From the NCBI GenBank assembly GCA_019752335.1, contig JAIEMJ010000013.1:248001-312000 (forward strand): a stretch of DNA of 64,000 bases, in the 5' to 3' direction. The position numbers were made by a program, and so were the translations under genes. Shown piece by piece: positions 8,853 to 16,868 of the stretch (positions are counted from its first letter, which is position 1; each line of letters opens with the position of its first letter). Under the pieces are notes generated by a model. The model made no database searches. It was given only the letters and a program-made list of their open reading frames with translations, and was not told where the DNA came from. This DNA is from Bryobacteraceae bacterium (lineage in GTDB: Bacteria; Acidobacteriota; Terriglobia; Bryobacterales; Bryobacteraceae).

Positions 8853-10974
8853 AGGCGGGCCGGGGGGCCCGCCCTACGGACTCCAGGTTATCGAGCAAGG
8901 TAAATAGGCGGGGACCGAGGGTCTGTCCGCCGCCGAAGCGGACCTGGTAGTAGAGACCGGTGAGTTCGGCCACCGGCTGGGCGTAGGGCGTGTTGCGCAG
9001 CATGGCGGCGAACTCCTCGGGTGTGACCCAGGCGGGCTTCTCGTAGCCGCGTTTGCGGAGGTAGTCGAGCATGCGGACATAGACGACCGTAGCGTCGCGG
9101 CCGCGGGCCTTGCCTTCGCCGAAGCGGCGGGCCTGCAAGCGAGTATGCCACCACCAGGCGAGCCGCGGCACCCAGGCCTGGCCGCTGACCGCGACCAGCG
9201 CGAGAAAGGCCAGCACGACAAAGAAGCGGGCGTCCAAGCGAGCCAGCCAGCGGCTGAAGGCCTTCAGCCTTTCGGCGCGCTCCTGCAGCCAGTCAGTATT
9301 CAGGCCGCGGCGGGCTTGATCCACTTTGAGGGCCAGGCCCACTTGCTGCTCGACGTCGTAGGAGAGCACCCAATCCTGCCAAAAGGTTTCGAGGACGTCG
9401 AAGTACTGGCCGGCCTTATTCATGAGCGTGGCGATATCGTTGGTTTCGGTGGCGGCGGGCGTGGGATCGAAGGTGAGCCAGCCTTTGCCTTCGATGAAGG
9501 CCTCCACCCAACTGTGGGCGTCGGAGGCGCGGACGACGTAGAGCCCGCTGATGGGGTTCAGTTCACCGGTTTGGAAGCCGGTGATGACGCGGGAGGGAAT
9601 GCCCTCGACGCGCAGCATAACGGCGAGGGCGGAGGCGAAGTACTCGCAGTGGCCTTTGCCGCGGTCGAAGAGGAAGTAGGCGAGGGGATCCGGCACTTCG
9701 CGCTCGAGGAGATCGATCGAATACTTGTAGGAACTGCGCAGACGGCGTTCGAGCTCGCGGGCCCGGACTTCGTCGGTGGCGCCTTCGTCGGCGGTGCCGA
9801 CGGCGCCGGCCCACTCGTGAGCGAGGGCGGTGATGCGGGGGTCCAGGGGCGGCAGTTGGAGATAGCGGGTATCGCCCAGCGGGGCATCGCCGGGGGCCTC
9901 GTCGCCTTTGAGGAAGCTGCGCGCACCGTAGCGGACGATGCGGGAAACGAGCGAGTAGCTAAAGAGGCTGGCCGTGCTGCTGCGGTAGACATTGGCGCCA
10001 AAGTCAATAAATTCGGGCACGCCGGCGACGAAGAGGGTGTCGGCGCCGGTGGGCCGGAGTTGGATTTCGTAGGCGATGCGGTGGCCCGGGCGGCGGAGCT
10101 GGTTCATCTCGGCGAGCCGGGAGACGCCGTTGGTAACGGGCAGACGGACGCGATCATTGGCTTTGGTTTGCCAGGCGCGGCCGTTGAATTCGACCAGCGC
10201 CGCACCGCGCCATTTGACGCCTTCAATGGGCTCGCCGCCTTCGACGCGCACGTGCATGACGGGCTCGCGACGCAAACGGATTTCGCCGATCTGGCCGAGA
10301 ACGACCTGGTTCGAAAAGCCGCTGAGGTGATAGCGCGGGTCCACCCAGGATTGCAGCGCAACGCGAGCGGTGCGGGGCAGCACGAAGAAGAGCGCGACGG
10401 CCAGGACGAGCACGCTGGCAGCGACGAAGAGCGTCGCGCCGGTGAGCCGCCAGCCGAAGCCGGTGAGGGCGCCGCGGACCAATTGGCGCTCCCCCTGCGC
10501 GGAGCGCCGTACTTCGGAGGTGGCAAAGGTAGCGATGCTGAAGAGCAGGAAGACGGCGAGCCAGAAGAAGAAATTGAAGTTGACGCTGACGACGGCGGCG
10601 GCGAGCAGTTCCAGGAAGGCGAGCACCTTCAGGTAGAGGTAGTCGCGCTCGGTGCTGGCGGTGAGGATCTTGACGACGGCGAGGAAGAAGACGAGATGGA
10701 CGGTGGCACGGAGGAAGTCGCGCTGGGAGAAGTAGAGGTAGTCGACGGGGTAGAAGAGGATGTAGGCGAAGGTGGCCCAACCGATCCAGCGGGTGGGAAT
10801 GGTCCAGCGCAGGCCGCCGGCGACTTGGAGGAGGCGCCAGAGGAGTCCGGCGCCGGTGAGGAGGGCGGTGAGGGGGTCAAGCGTGCCGGAGCCGGCGACG
10901 GCGAAATAGCCGCTGGCCATCATGCCGAGCAGACTGATTTCGAAGACGCGCTCGAGGGCCGGGATGGTGCTCAC
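8833..10974 (-). CDS. TgpA-type membrane transglutaminase-like protein
   Basis: This 713-residue protein has the TgpA arrangement: six or so membrane segments in the first 220 residues (DUF3488), a periplasmic transglutaminase core, another membrane segment near residue 600, and a short cytoplasmic DUF4129-like tail. The catalytic Cys is Cys443 in KGHCEYFASALAVMLR; the His lies in DAHSWVEAF and the Asp in LTFDPTPA. TgpA-like proteins are periplasmic peptide-modifying or protease-like enzymes; the exact reaction is not established here. The start overlaps the stop of the upstream lipoprotein gene by four bases. Confidence 0.88.
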   Translation of the reverse strand: MSTIPALERVFEISLLGMMASGYFAVAGSGTLDPLTALLTGAGLLWRLLQVAGGLRWTIPTRWIGWATFAYILFYPVDYLYFSQRDFLRATVHLVFFLAVVKILTASTERDYLYLKVLAFLELLAAAVVSVNFNFFFWLAVFLLFSIATFATSEVRRSAQGERQLVRGALTGFGWRLTGATLFVAASVLVLAVALFFVLPRTARVALQSWVDPRYHLSGFSNQVVLGQIGEIRLRREPVMHVRVEGGEPIEGVKWRGAALVEFNGRAWQTKANDRVRLPVTNGVSRLAEMNQLRRPGHRIAYEIQLRPTGADTLFVAGVPEFIDFGANVYRSSTASLFSYSLVSRIVRYGARSFLKGDEAPGDAPLGDTRYLQLPPLDPRITALAHEWAGAVGTADEGATDEVRARELERRLRSSYKYSIDLLEREVPDPLAYFLFDRGKGHCEYFASALAVMLRVEGIPSRVITGFQTGELNPISGLYVVRASDAHSWVEAFIEGKGWLTFDPTPAATETNDIATLMNKAGQYFDVLETFWQDWVLSYDVEQQVGLALKVDQARRGLNTDWLQERAERLKAFSRWLARLDARFFVVLAFLALVAVSGQAWVPRLAWWWHTRLQARRFGEGKARGRDATVVYVRMLDYLRKRGYEKPAWVTPEEFAAMLRNTPYAQPVAELTGLYYQVRFGGGQTLGPRLFTLLDNLESVGRAPRPASSVDVS
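8854..8873. repeat. GC-rich palindrome with CTACG tail
   Basis: GGCGGGCC and GGCCCGCC flank GGGG, followed by CTACG. The hairpin lies just past the stop of the isochorismatase gene and inside the last codons of the convergent transglutaminase gene, so it may serve as a bidirectional transcription end. Confidence 0.6.
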
Positions 10975-11345
10975 TTGAGTTGTTTCTCCAGGCCGGCGAG
11001 GAAGTCGTCCAGGCCCGGGCGGCGTCCTTGGGCGACGACGAAGTAGCGGCCGGAGTGAATGGCCAGCTTGCCGGTTTCCGCGCGCCAGCTCTGGAGGGCC
11101 GCGAAGGCTACGGAGGAGCCGCTGGTTTCATAGACGATGGCTTGGACGAGTTGGCTACCGCTGTAGGTGAGCCGAACGGCGCGCACCACGCCGGCGGGGG
11201 GCACGTAGGGCGGCACGTCGGCGCCGGTGAGCACCTGCTCGCCTTCCAGGGTCAGGCCGGCGACGGTGCGGGGGTACGCCGGATGGGCGGGCGGGGTGGC
11301 GCAGCCGGTCAGGAGGAGGATGAGAAGCGAAATTCCGCGGAGCAT
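10971..11345 (-). CDS. Small lipoprotein coupled to TgpA
   Basis: This 124-residue protein has a lipoprotein signal: MLRGISLLILLLTGCAT, with the lipobox LLTGC placing the modified Cys at residue 15. The mature part is a short mixed alpha/beta domain with no recognised family. Its stop overlaps the transglutaminase start by four bases, so the two are co-translated and the lipoprotein probably works in the periplasm beside the transglutaminase core. Confidence 0.75.
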   Translation of the reverse strand: MLRGISLLILLLTGCATPPAHPAYPRTVAGLTLEGEQVLTGADVPPYVPPAGVVRAVRLTYSGSQLVQAIVYETSGSSVAFAALQSWRAETGKLAIHSGRYFVVAQGRRPGLDDFLAGLEKQLK

Positions 11346-11394
11346 CTCCTTCAGTTTGACACTCTCGCGGAACGGATGCTGTACTAGAGGGAAG

Positions 11395-11470
11395 GCCGGT
11401 GTAGCTCAGTTGGTAGAGCTCCCGATTTGTAATCGGAAGGTCCTCGGTTCGAACCCGAGCGCCGGCTCCA
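11395..11470 (+). tRNA. tRNA-Thr(TGT)
   Basis: A 76-base cloverleaf with encoded CCA. The acceptor stem pairs GCCGGTG with CGCCGGC, the anticodon stem is CCCGA/TCGGA with one mismatch-like outer pair around loop TTTGTAA, and the T arm is CCTCG-GTTCGAA-CCCGAG-like. The anticodon TGT is at 11428-11430 and reads ACA threonine codons. Confidence 0.96.
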
Positions 11471-11477
11471 GAAATGC

Positions 11478-11493
11478 CAGGACTTACGTCCTG
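11478..11493 (+). terminator. Hairpin downstream of tRNA-Thr
   Basis: CAGGAC and GTCCTG flank TTAC, eight bases after the tRNA CCA. There is no T-run, so termination is only possible, not shown. Confidence 0.35.
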
Positions 11494-11566
11494 CCCGCTC
11501 CCACCACGACCAACTTCGATGAGCTACGGATGGATTGACTTGGCCGCTGGCTGTGGCGGATCGGGA

Positions 11567-11887
11567 TTAGGACTTATGGCACGACAGTTCAAAATGCACA
11601 CCCTCCGTCTTGTGCAGGACCGTGAGAATGCTCGAGAGGTTTGCCGCGGACGGGCTACCCTTTGGCCCCAGCAGGCGCATGTGGCTCTTAGCGGGGATAT
11701 CGGTCTGTGCTTCGAGCGCCTGAAACCCGAGCGTCGCGTTCACGTAGTCGCGTAAAACGGCCTTACCCGTCTCGAGGTCGCCACGGAGATAGCTCTCGAC
11801 CGCCTCCCGTAGCAATGCCTGCCGGAACTTTGCGTCCTGCTGGGCCCGTGCCCGGATCGTTTCTTTGAAGTCATGGGTGAGGGGCAT
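11567..11887 (-). CDS. Antitoxin/transcriptional regulator-like protein, orphan
   Basis: This 106-residue protein starts MPLTHDFKETIRARAQQD and continues with ALLREAVESYLRGDLETGK and VLRDYVNATLGFQALEA, the pattern of short HTH regulators commonly found beside RelE/HigB-type toxin genes. The second half (LMR-like HMRLLGPKGSPSAANL) corresponds to the HTH. The ATG at 11887 has a GGAGG six bases upstream; the longer upstream extension is not conserved-looking. No toxin gene is adjacent on either side, so it is an orphan. It may be a solitary regulator or the remnant of a toxin-antitoxin pair. Confidence 0.65.
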   Translation of the reverse strand: MPLTHDFKETIRARAQQDAKFRQALLREAVESYLRGDLETGKAVLRDYVNATLGFQALEAQTDIPAKSHMRLLGPKGSPSAANLSSILTVLHKTEGVHFELSCHKS

Positions 11888-11995
11888 GTTGCTTCCTCCG
11901 TTTGTAATCGGTCCGGCACTACTGAGCCGCTGCGATGTTGCTGCCCTGCGGCTTCTTCGTCCCCCCACCGAACAGGATGATCGCTGGCTCTAAAG

Positions 11996-12994
11996 CTACA
12001 TCCCCAGTTTCTTCGTCCAGCTCTTGGCGCCGCTGATGGCGCTGTTGACGGCGTTGATGTTGGCGACGCCTTCGCCGGCGAGCCAGTCTTCGAGCGCCTT
12101 CACGCCGTGCTTGGCGAAGACGGGGATGCCGTCCTTCCAGGTGGCGCGGCCGCAGAGGACGCCGGAGTAGTCGGTGCCGGCTTCGGAGGCCATGTTCAAG
12201 CTCTCGACGAACTGGGCGTTGCTGACACCGGCGCTCAGGTAGATGAAGGGCTTGGTGGCGAGGTCAGAGGCTTTCTTGAAGTAGTCGAGGGCTTCTTTGC
12301 GCGTGTAGGCCTTCTCACCTTTGTAGACGGAGCTGCCTTCGACGTAGTTGGCGTTGATGGGCACTTCCACCTTCAGCATGTCGACGTGGTACTGGGGCTT
12401 CGAGAATTCGGCCATGGAGTCGATGACGATTTGGGGCTTCTTCTTGGCGAAGGCGAGTCCCTTTTCGTCACCGCCGGCGGGATCGTAGCCGATGAATTCG
12501 AGGAAGTGGGGGATGCCGACTTCTTCGCACTCAGCGCCGATGCGTTCGACGAAGGCGTGCTTGATCTCGTTGATCTTGGGATCTTCCTCGGGGGTGTAGT
12601 AGATAAGGACCTTAACAGCGTCGGCGCCGAGGGCGCGGATGCGGAGGGCGGAAAGCTGCGGGATGAGGTCCGGCAGGCGGCCGGGCTGCGAGTTGTCGTA
12701 GCCGGAGAGCTCGTAGGCGAGCAGCAGGCCGGCATTCGCGCTGCGCGCGGCGGCGGCTTTCAAGCCGTACTCCGTGTCGAGGAGGATTGCGCTCGCGTGC
12801 GGCGTGAGCGCCTTCGAGACCGCAACCTTGAAGTCCGACATCATCTCTTCGGTGATGTCCTTGTCGCTCACGCCCTTGGCCGCGGCCAGGGACTTGCGCA
12901 AGCTGCCGCGCTGATCCATCGCGGCGGCCGCGATCACTCCCGCGGAGTTAGACAATTTCTGTAAGTGGACGAGTTTGAGTGCCGATAAAGCCAT
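11996..12994 (-). CDS. lacD: Tagatose 1,6-diphosphate aldolase-like class I aldolase
   Basis: This 332-residue protein matches the LacD family of class I aldolases, which cleave tagatose 1,6-bisphosphate (and often fructose 1,6-bisphosphate) to triose phosphates. AAAMDQRGSLRK is the N-terminal family signature, LLDTEYGL and LLAYELSGYD follow, and DMLKVEVPIN carries the likely Schiff-base lysine. YLSAGVSNAQF and GVLCGRATWKDG form the phosphate-binding end. No tagatose-pathway partners are nearby, so it may serve as a general fructose-bisphosphate aldolase. Confidence 0.88.
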   Translation of the reverse strand: MALSALKLVHLQKLSNSAGVIAAAAMDQRGSLRKSLAAAKGVSDKDITEEMMSDFKVAVSKALTPHASAILLDTEYGLKAAAARSANAGLLLAYELSGYDNSQPGRLPDLIPQLSALRIRALGADAVKVLIYYTPEEDPKINEIKHAFVERIGAECEEVGIPHFLEFIGYDPAGGDEKGLAFAKKKPQIVIDSMAEFSKPQYHVDMLKVEVPINANYVEGSSVYKGEKAYTRKEALDYFKKASDLATKPFIYLSAGVSNAQFVESLNMASEAGTDYSGVLCGRATWKDGIPVFAKHGVKALEDWLAGEGVANINAVNSAISGAKSWTKKLGM

Positions 12995-13012
12995 TCTTAG
13001 TAGTGTAACCGG

Positions 13013-14743
13013 TTAAGCGGCCCCGGCGCGCGCCGCGTGCCGGTACCAAGCCTTGGCGCGCTTCACGTCGCGGAAAATCTGCGCCTTCAAAGCGGCTGGA
13101 TCCGGGAAACGCCGTTCGGCGCGCACCCAGCGCAGGAATTCGACCTGGATGCGGTGCGGACTGGGCGGGGTGAGCGCATCGAGCAGGAACGTCTCCACGG
13201 TCAACGCCTCGCCCTGAAAGGTGGGCCGGACACCGACGTTGGTAATCGATGGCCAGCGGCGGCCGGTGTCGACGCAGGTGGTGCGGGTGACGTAGACGCC
13301 GGAGGCGGGCAGGAGGGCGTCGCCCCAGTCGAGGTTTAGGGTGGGTACGGTTTGCTCCTTGCCGACGCCGAAGCCGCTGACGACCCGTCCGCTGAGCGAA
13401 TAGAAGCGGCCCAGATACCGGGCCGCGCGAGCAACATGGCCTTGTTCGAGCAGGCGCCGGATCAAGCTGGAGGAGACGGTCTCGCCGCGATGGACAAACT
13501 CGTTGACGACTTCCACGGCAAAGCCTAACCTCTCGCCTTCGGCGCGCAGCAAAGCGACGTCACCGGCCTGCTTGCGGCCGAAGCGGAAGTTGGCGCCAAT
13601 GACGATCAGTTTGGCGTGTAGCTGGTCCAGCAGGATGCGCTGGATGAAGTCGCGGGGTTCGAGTTGGCTGAGTTCCTTGGTGAACGGCAACACGAAGGCG
13701 CGCTCAATGCCGAACGCTTCCATGCCGGCGGCGCGCTGTTCATGGGTGGTGAGGAGCTTCGGCGCGCGCTCGGGCGAGAGGATCTGCGTGGGATGGGGAT
13801 CGAAGGTGAGCACGGCCGGCACGAGTTGCCGCTCCCGGCCATGACGGGTGACGCGGCGGAAGAGTTGCTGATGGGCCAAGTGGGTGCCGTCGAAGTTGCC
13901 GATGGTGAGCGCGCAGGGCTCGGTCGGCGGTTGGTTGACGGCGAGGCGGAAGAGATCGACGGGGGGATCGGCGGCGATGTCGAGTGTGAGGCCGTCGTAG
14001 GCCAGATGGACGTGCGGAGGCAGCAGGCTCTCGGTCTGGACGTGGGCGAGGTCATGCGACATGTGCGTGAAGTAGGCGCGGCGCGGACCGAGTTGCTCGA
14101 CGTAGCGCAAGGAACGGTCGATGGTGGAGTGGGTGGGATGGGGCTTGTGGCGGAGGGCATCGAGAAACAGGACGTCGAGGCCGCGTAGCTGCGCCAGGGA
14201 CTCGGGGGGGATGTCGCTATGGTCGGTGAGGTAGGCGCAGCGGCCAAAGCGGTAGCCGAGGGTGATGCCGCGCCCGTGCTGCAGAGCGATGGGCTGGAAT
14301 TCGAGCCCGAAGACGTCGAAGGGGCGGCCGTCGAGGCGGTGAACCGTGACGCGGGGGCGGGAGCTTTCGCTTTCGCCGGTGGCGAAGACATAGCTGAAGA
14401 CGCGCTCGACGACGTCGAGCGTGTCGGGGGCGGCGTAGATGGGAATGGCGCCCTGCTGGTAGAAGTTGAAGGGGCGGACGTCGTCGAGGCCGAGGATGTG
14501 GTCGGCGTGGGAGTGGGTGTAGAGGATGGCGTCGAGGCGGCCGATGCGGTGGCGGAGCATCTGCTGGCGGAAGTCCGGCGTGGTGTCGATGAGGACGACG
14601 CGGCCGTCGTATTCGAGCAGGACGCTGGGGCGCAGGCGTTGGTCACGGGGATCGGTGGATTGGCAGACGTCGCAGTGGCAGCCGATGGTGGGCACGCCGA
14701 CGCTGGTGCCGGAGCCGAGCACCGTCAGCCGGAGACTACTCAT
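13013..14743 (-). CDS. ribF: Metallo-beta-lactamase-fold hydrolase fused to RibF
   Basis: One 576-residue frame joins two normally separate proteins. Residues 1-255 are a PhnP-like metallo-beta-lactamase-fold hydrolase with GCHCDVC (21-27), THSHADH (76-82) and YLTDHSD. Residues 270-576 are RibF: an FMN adenylyltransferase domain with IGNFDGTHLAH (281-291), LTFDPHP and VSSSLIRRLLEQGHV, then a riboflavin kinase domain with PTLNL and NVGVRPTF. RibF makes FMN and FAD. In the nucleotidyl loop the second Gly of the usual GH pair is Ala (HLAH), and the kinase loop reads GKEQTVPT rather than the usual GFPT. There is no stop or slippery run at the junction, so the fusion looks real. Confidence 0.85.
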   Translation of the reverse strand: MSSLRLTVLGSGTSVGVPTIGCHCDVCQSTDPRDQRLRPSVLLEYDGRVVLIDTTPDFRQQMLRHRIGRLDAILYTHSHADHILGLDDVRPFNFYQQGAIPIYAAPDTLDVVERVFSYVFATGESESSRPRVTVHRLDGRPFDVFGLEFQPIALQHGRGITLGYRFGRCAYLTDHSDIPPESLAQLRGLDVLFLDALRHKPHPTHSTIDRSLRYVEQLGPRRAYFTHMSHDLAHVQTESLLPPHVHLAYDGLTLDIAADPPVDLFRLAVNQPPTEPCALTIGNFDGTHLAHQQLFRRVTRHGRERQLVPAVLTFDPHPTQILSPERAPKLLTTHEQRAAGMEAFGIERAFVLPFTKELSQLEPRDFIQRILLDQLHAKLIVIGANFRFGRKQAGDVALLRAEGERLGFAVEVVNEFVHRGETVSSSLIRRLLEQGHVARAARYLGRFYSLSGRVVSGFGVGKEQTVPTLNLDWGDALLPASGVYVTRTTCVDTGRRWPSITNVGVRPTFQGEALTVETFLLDALTPPSPHRIQVEFLRWVRAERRFPDPAALKAQIFRDVKRAKAWYRHAARAGAA

Positions 14744-15014
14744 GCGAACCGGGCTGGCTCACCTGGACAAAACGGAAGCGCAATTCAGTGACGGAGTTCT
14801 CGAGGAGACGCTGTTCGTGCAGCGAGAGGTTGCCCTTGGTCTTTTCGGTGAGCATGGCCAAAAGATCAATGAAGTGGCGGGCGCGGACGAGGTCCTGCCC
14901 TTCGTTGTCACCGGGCATCTTGACGAGGCCGAGTCCCATTTCGGCTTGCATTTTGAGGGAGAGGACGAGGAATTCGAAACTGGGTGGCGGAATGGCGGAC
15001 TGGTCTTCGCTCAT
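14736..15014 (-). CDS. DUF1844 family protein
   Basis: This 92-residue protein matches DUF1844: PPPSFEFLVLSLKMQAEMGLG near the N-terminus and DLVRARHFIDLLAMLTEKTKG in the middle. The family has no assigned function. Its end overlaps the start of the MBL-RibF gene by eight bases, so the two are translationally coupled, a hint that DUF1844 works near flavin metabolism or the hydrolase half. Confidence 0.8.
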   Translation of the reverse strand: MSEDQSAIPPPSFEFLVLSLKMQAEMGLGLVKMPGDNEGQDLVRARHFIDLLAMLTEKTKGNLSLHEQRLLENSVTELRFRFVQVSQPGSHE

Positions 15015-15047
15015 ACGAAGACTATTGTAATGCGCTCAGAGGGCAGG

Positions 15048-15356
15048 TTAGGCCGCGGTGTCCACCCGAGAGACGGAGACCTTGACGCGATAGCCCAAAG
15101 CCGCCAGGAGCCGAATCAGCAGATCGCTGGAGACGTTGTCCAGATTCCCGTTGAGGATGGAGGTGACGCGCGTTCGAGAAGAACCGCCTCGTTGGGCCAC
15201 CTCGGCGTGGGTGAGCCCCGCGCCGCTGACGATCTGCCTGAGCCGCTTGAGCAGCGCGTGTTGCACCTGCCATTCCTGCGCTTCAATGCCACTGAGTCCA
15301 AGCGTCTGAGCTAAGGTTTCCGGGGTTTTGGCGGTGACGGAATTAACCTTCATCAT
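15048..15356 (-). CDS. XRE-type HTH antitoxin/regulator
   Basis: This 102-residue protein has an XRE helix-turn-helix around residues 38-80 (LRQIVSGAGLTHAEVAQR, then RVTSILNGNLDN). Such proteins are usually antitoxins that repress their own operon. Its start overlaps the last codons of an upstream toxin remnant (atgaatgatgaagg), the normal toxin-antitoxin layout, but the toxin is collapsed. It is therefore an orphaned antitoxin and may survive as a regulator. Confidence 0.8.
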   Translation of the reverse strand: MMKVNSVTAKTPETLAQTLGLSGIEAQEWQVQHALLKRLRQIVSGAGLTHAEVAQRGGSSRTRVTSILNGNLDNVSSDLLIRLLAALGYRVKVSVSRVDTAA

Positions 15357-15530
15357 TCATCTCCTTCAATCGCTTCCTAGCCAGTCGAATCTCCGCGGGT
15401 GGGGTTTGTTGTGTCTTCTTGACGAAAGCCCTTGCCGATCCGGGCTCGAATATCGCGAGGGAACGCCCGAATGGCGTCGCGTGCTTTTGGGGTGAAATAC
15501 GACCGGCCGCACAGTTCCCATGGTAACGGT
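15343..15530 (-). pseudogene. Collapsed HigB/Gp49-like toxin gene
   Basis: Two frames together give both ends of a RelE/HigB-type toxin. The first encodes WELCGRSYFTPKARDAIRAF followed by PRDIRARIGKG; the second encodes AFVKKTQQTPPAEIRLARKR followed by LKEMNDEG and a TAA overlapping the antitoxin start. The second peptide is the classic C-terminus of these toxins. Around 45-55 residues of the middle are absent and the halves are out of frame, so an internal deletion inactivated the toxin. Confidence 0.6.
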
Positions 15531-15576
15531 GTTGGGATGCGGTGTATCAAGACTGGGACACGACCAGATCAGCCGC

Positions 15577-16815
15577 TCAGGCAGCCAGGAATTGCTTGAC
15601 CGTGAGGATGAGTTCCTGGGGCTGCACCGGCTTCGAGAGGAATGCCTGCATGCCGTGTTTCCGGCAGAGCTCATAGAATTCACTGGAGGAGTTGGCGGTG
15701 AGCGCCAGGATCGGCACCGCCTCATATCCGGGCAACCGGCGCAGGCGATGAGTGGCTTCAAAGCCGTCCATCCCGGGCATCTGCAAGTCCATCAGGACCA
15801 GGTCATAACGGTTGGAAGACGCCGCCCGCAAGGCGGCCATGCCGCTGTCGGCACAGTCGGCTTCGAACTCGTTGCGTTCGAGCATGTGGACGACGATCAT
15901 CTGCGAGACCTTGTTGTCTTCCACGAGCAGGATCCGGGGCTTACCCTGGCGGAGATTCCGGGTAGCCGGCGTGCCGAGGTTTTCGTCCGCGGCGAGCAGC
16001 GGGAGGCGCACGGTGAAGGTACTGCCCTTCCCCACGGCGCTCTCGACCGTGATCTCGCCGCCGAGGAGTCGCGTCAACTCCCGGACAAGCGACAGGCCTA
16101 GGCCCAAGCCCTGGTACTGACGGGAAAGGCCGCCTTCCAGTTGCTCGAAGCTCTCGAAGATGCGCTCCACCATGTCGGGGGCAATGCCGATACCGGTATC
16201 CGCTACCACCACTTCCAGCCGCTCACGGCTCTCGCCGAGACCGCGCAGCCGGCGCACGGAGAGGCTCACTCGACCGATCGCGGTGAACTTGGTCGCGTTG
16301 GCCAGCAACTGCGAAACCAAGCGCCGGAAACGAACTTCGTCGCCCAAAACCAACTCGGGTAACGACCGGTCCATCCGTAGTGCGAACTCGAGCCCTTTGG
16401 CGCGCGCCTTGGCCTCGAACTCCGCCGCCATGGCGTCCACCGCGCGCACGACTTGAAACGGGGACTGCTCGGCGCGGGTATTGCCGGCACTTAAAGCGGC
16501 GAACTCAAGGGTCGCGCTGAGAATGTCGTAAAGAGTGTCGGCACAGGCGCGCGTGATGTCGAGATACTCTCGCTGTTCGGGCGTCAGCGTGGTTTCCGCC
16601 ATGAGATCGGTCATGCCGAGGATGCCGGTGAGGGGCGTCCGGATCTCGTGGTTGAGGCTCGTGAGAAACTGCCCCTTCAAGTGGCGCATCTCTTCGGCCG
16701 GATTCACCGCCGCGGCAGTTCGCTCCGAGGCTTGACGAAGAGCCCACTCGGGCGTCTGCATCCCAAAATCGGGCGAAGACGACTCGTCGATCTGTGTGGG
16801 CAGTATCCCTTCCAT
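15577..16815 (-). CDS. Hybrid sensor histidine kinase/response regulator
   Basis: This 412-residue protein has a HisKA dimerisation domain with SLNHEIRTPL (phospho-acceptor His56), a HATPase domain with the G1 box ADTGIGIAP (206-214) and QGLGLGLSLV, and a C-terminal receiver domain with LVED (Asp300) and the phospho-acceptor Asp343 in LMDLQMPGMDG. The 40-residue N-terminus has no recognisable sensor or membrane helix, so it probably receives input from a partner. No output gene lies next to it. Confidence 0.93.
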   Translation of the reverse strand: MEGILPTQIDESSSPDFGMQTPEWALRQASERTAAAVNPAEEMRHLKGQFLTSLNHEIRTPLTGILGMTDLMAETTLTPEQREYLDITRACADTLYDILSATLEFAALSAGNTRAEQSPFQVVRAVDAMAAEFEAKARAKGLEFALRMDRSLPELVLGDEVRFRRLVSQLLANATKFTAIGRVSLSVRRLRGLGESRERLEVVVADTGIGIAPDMVERIFESFEQLEGGLSRQYQGLGLGLSLVRELTRLLGGEITVESAVGKGSTFTVRLPLLAADENLGTPATRNLRQGKPRILLVEDNKVSQMIVVHMLERNEFEADCADSGMAALRAASSNRYDLVLMDLQMPGMDGFEATHRLRRLPGYEAVPILALTANSSSEFYELCRKHGMQAFLSKPVQPQELILTVKQFLAA

Positions 16816-16868
16816 GGCTCCCTACCTAAAGCTTTCGGCCAGGGAAGGCAAAAGGTTTAGGAAAAACC

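Noticed and set aside
9145-11046. A 633-codon open frame on the plus strand opposite the TgpA gene
   Set aside because: Its sequence is Gly/Glu/Ala repeats typical of an antisense shadow in GC-rich DNA, while the minus strand has an intact transglutaminase core.
13606-14646. A 346-codon Ser/Pro-rich frame inside the MBL-RibF gene
   Set aside because: It is a same-strand shadow with no domain; the RibF frame carries all the conserved motifs.
15366-15761. A 131-codon minus-strand frame overlapping the histidine kinase end
   Set aside because: It is Ser/Arg-rich and antisense-like. The real signal here is the collapsed toxin, in other frames.
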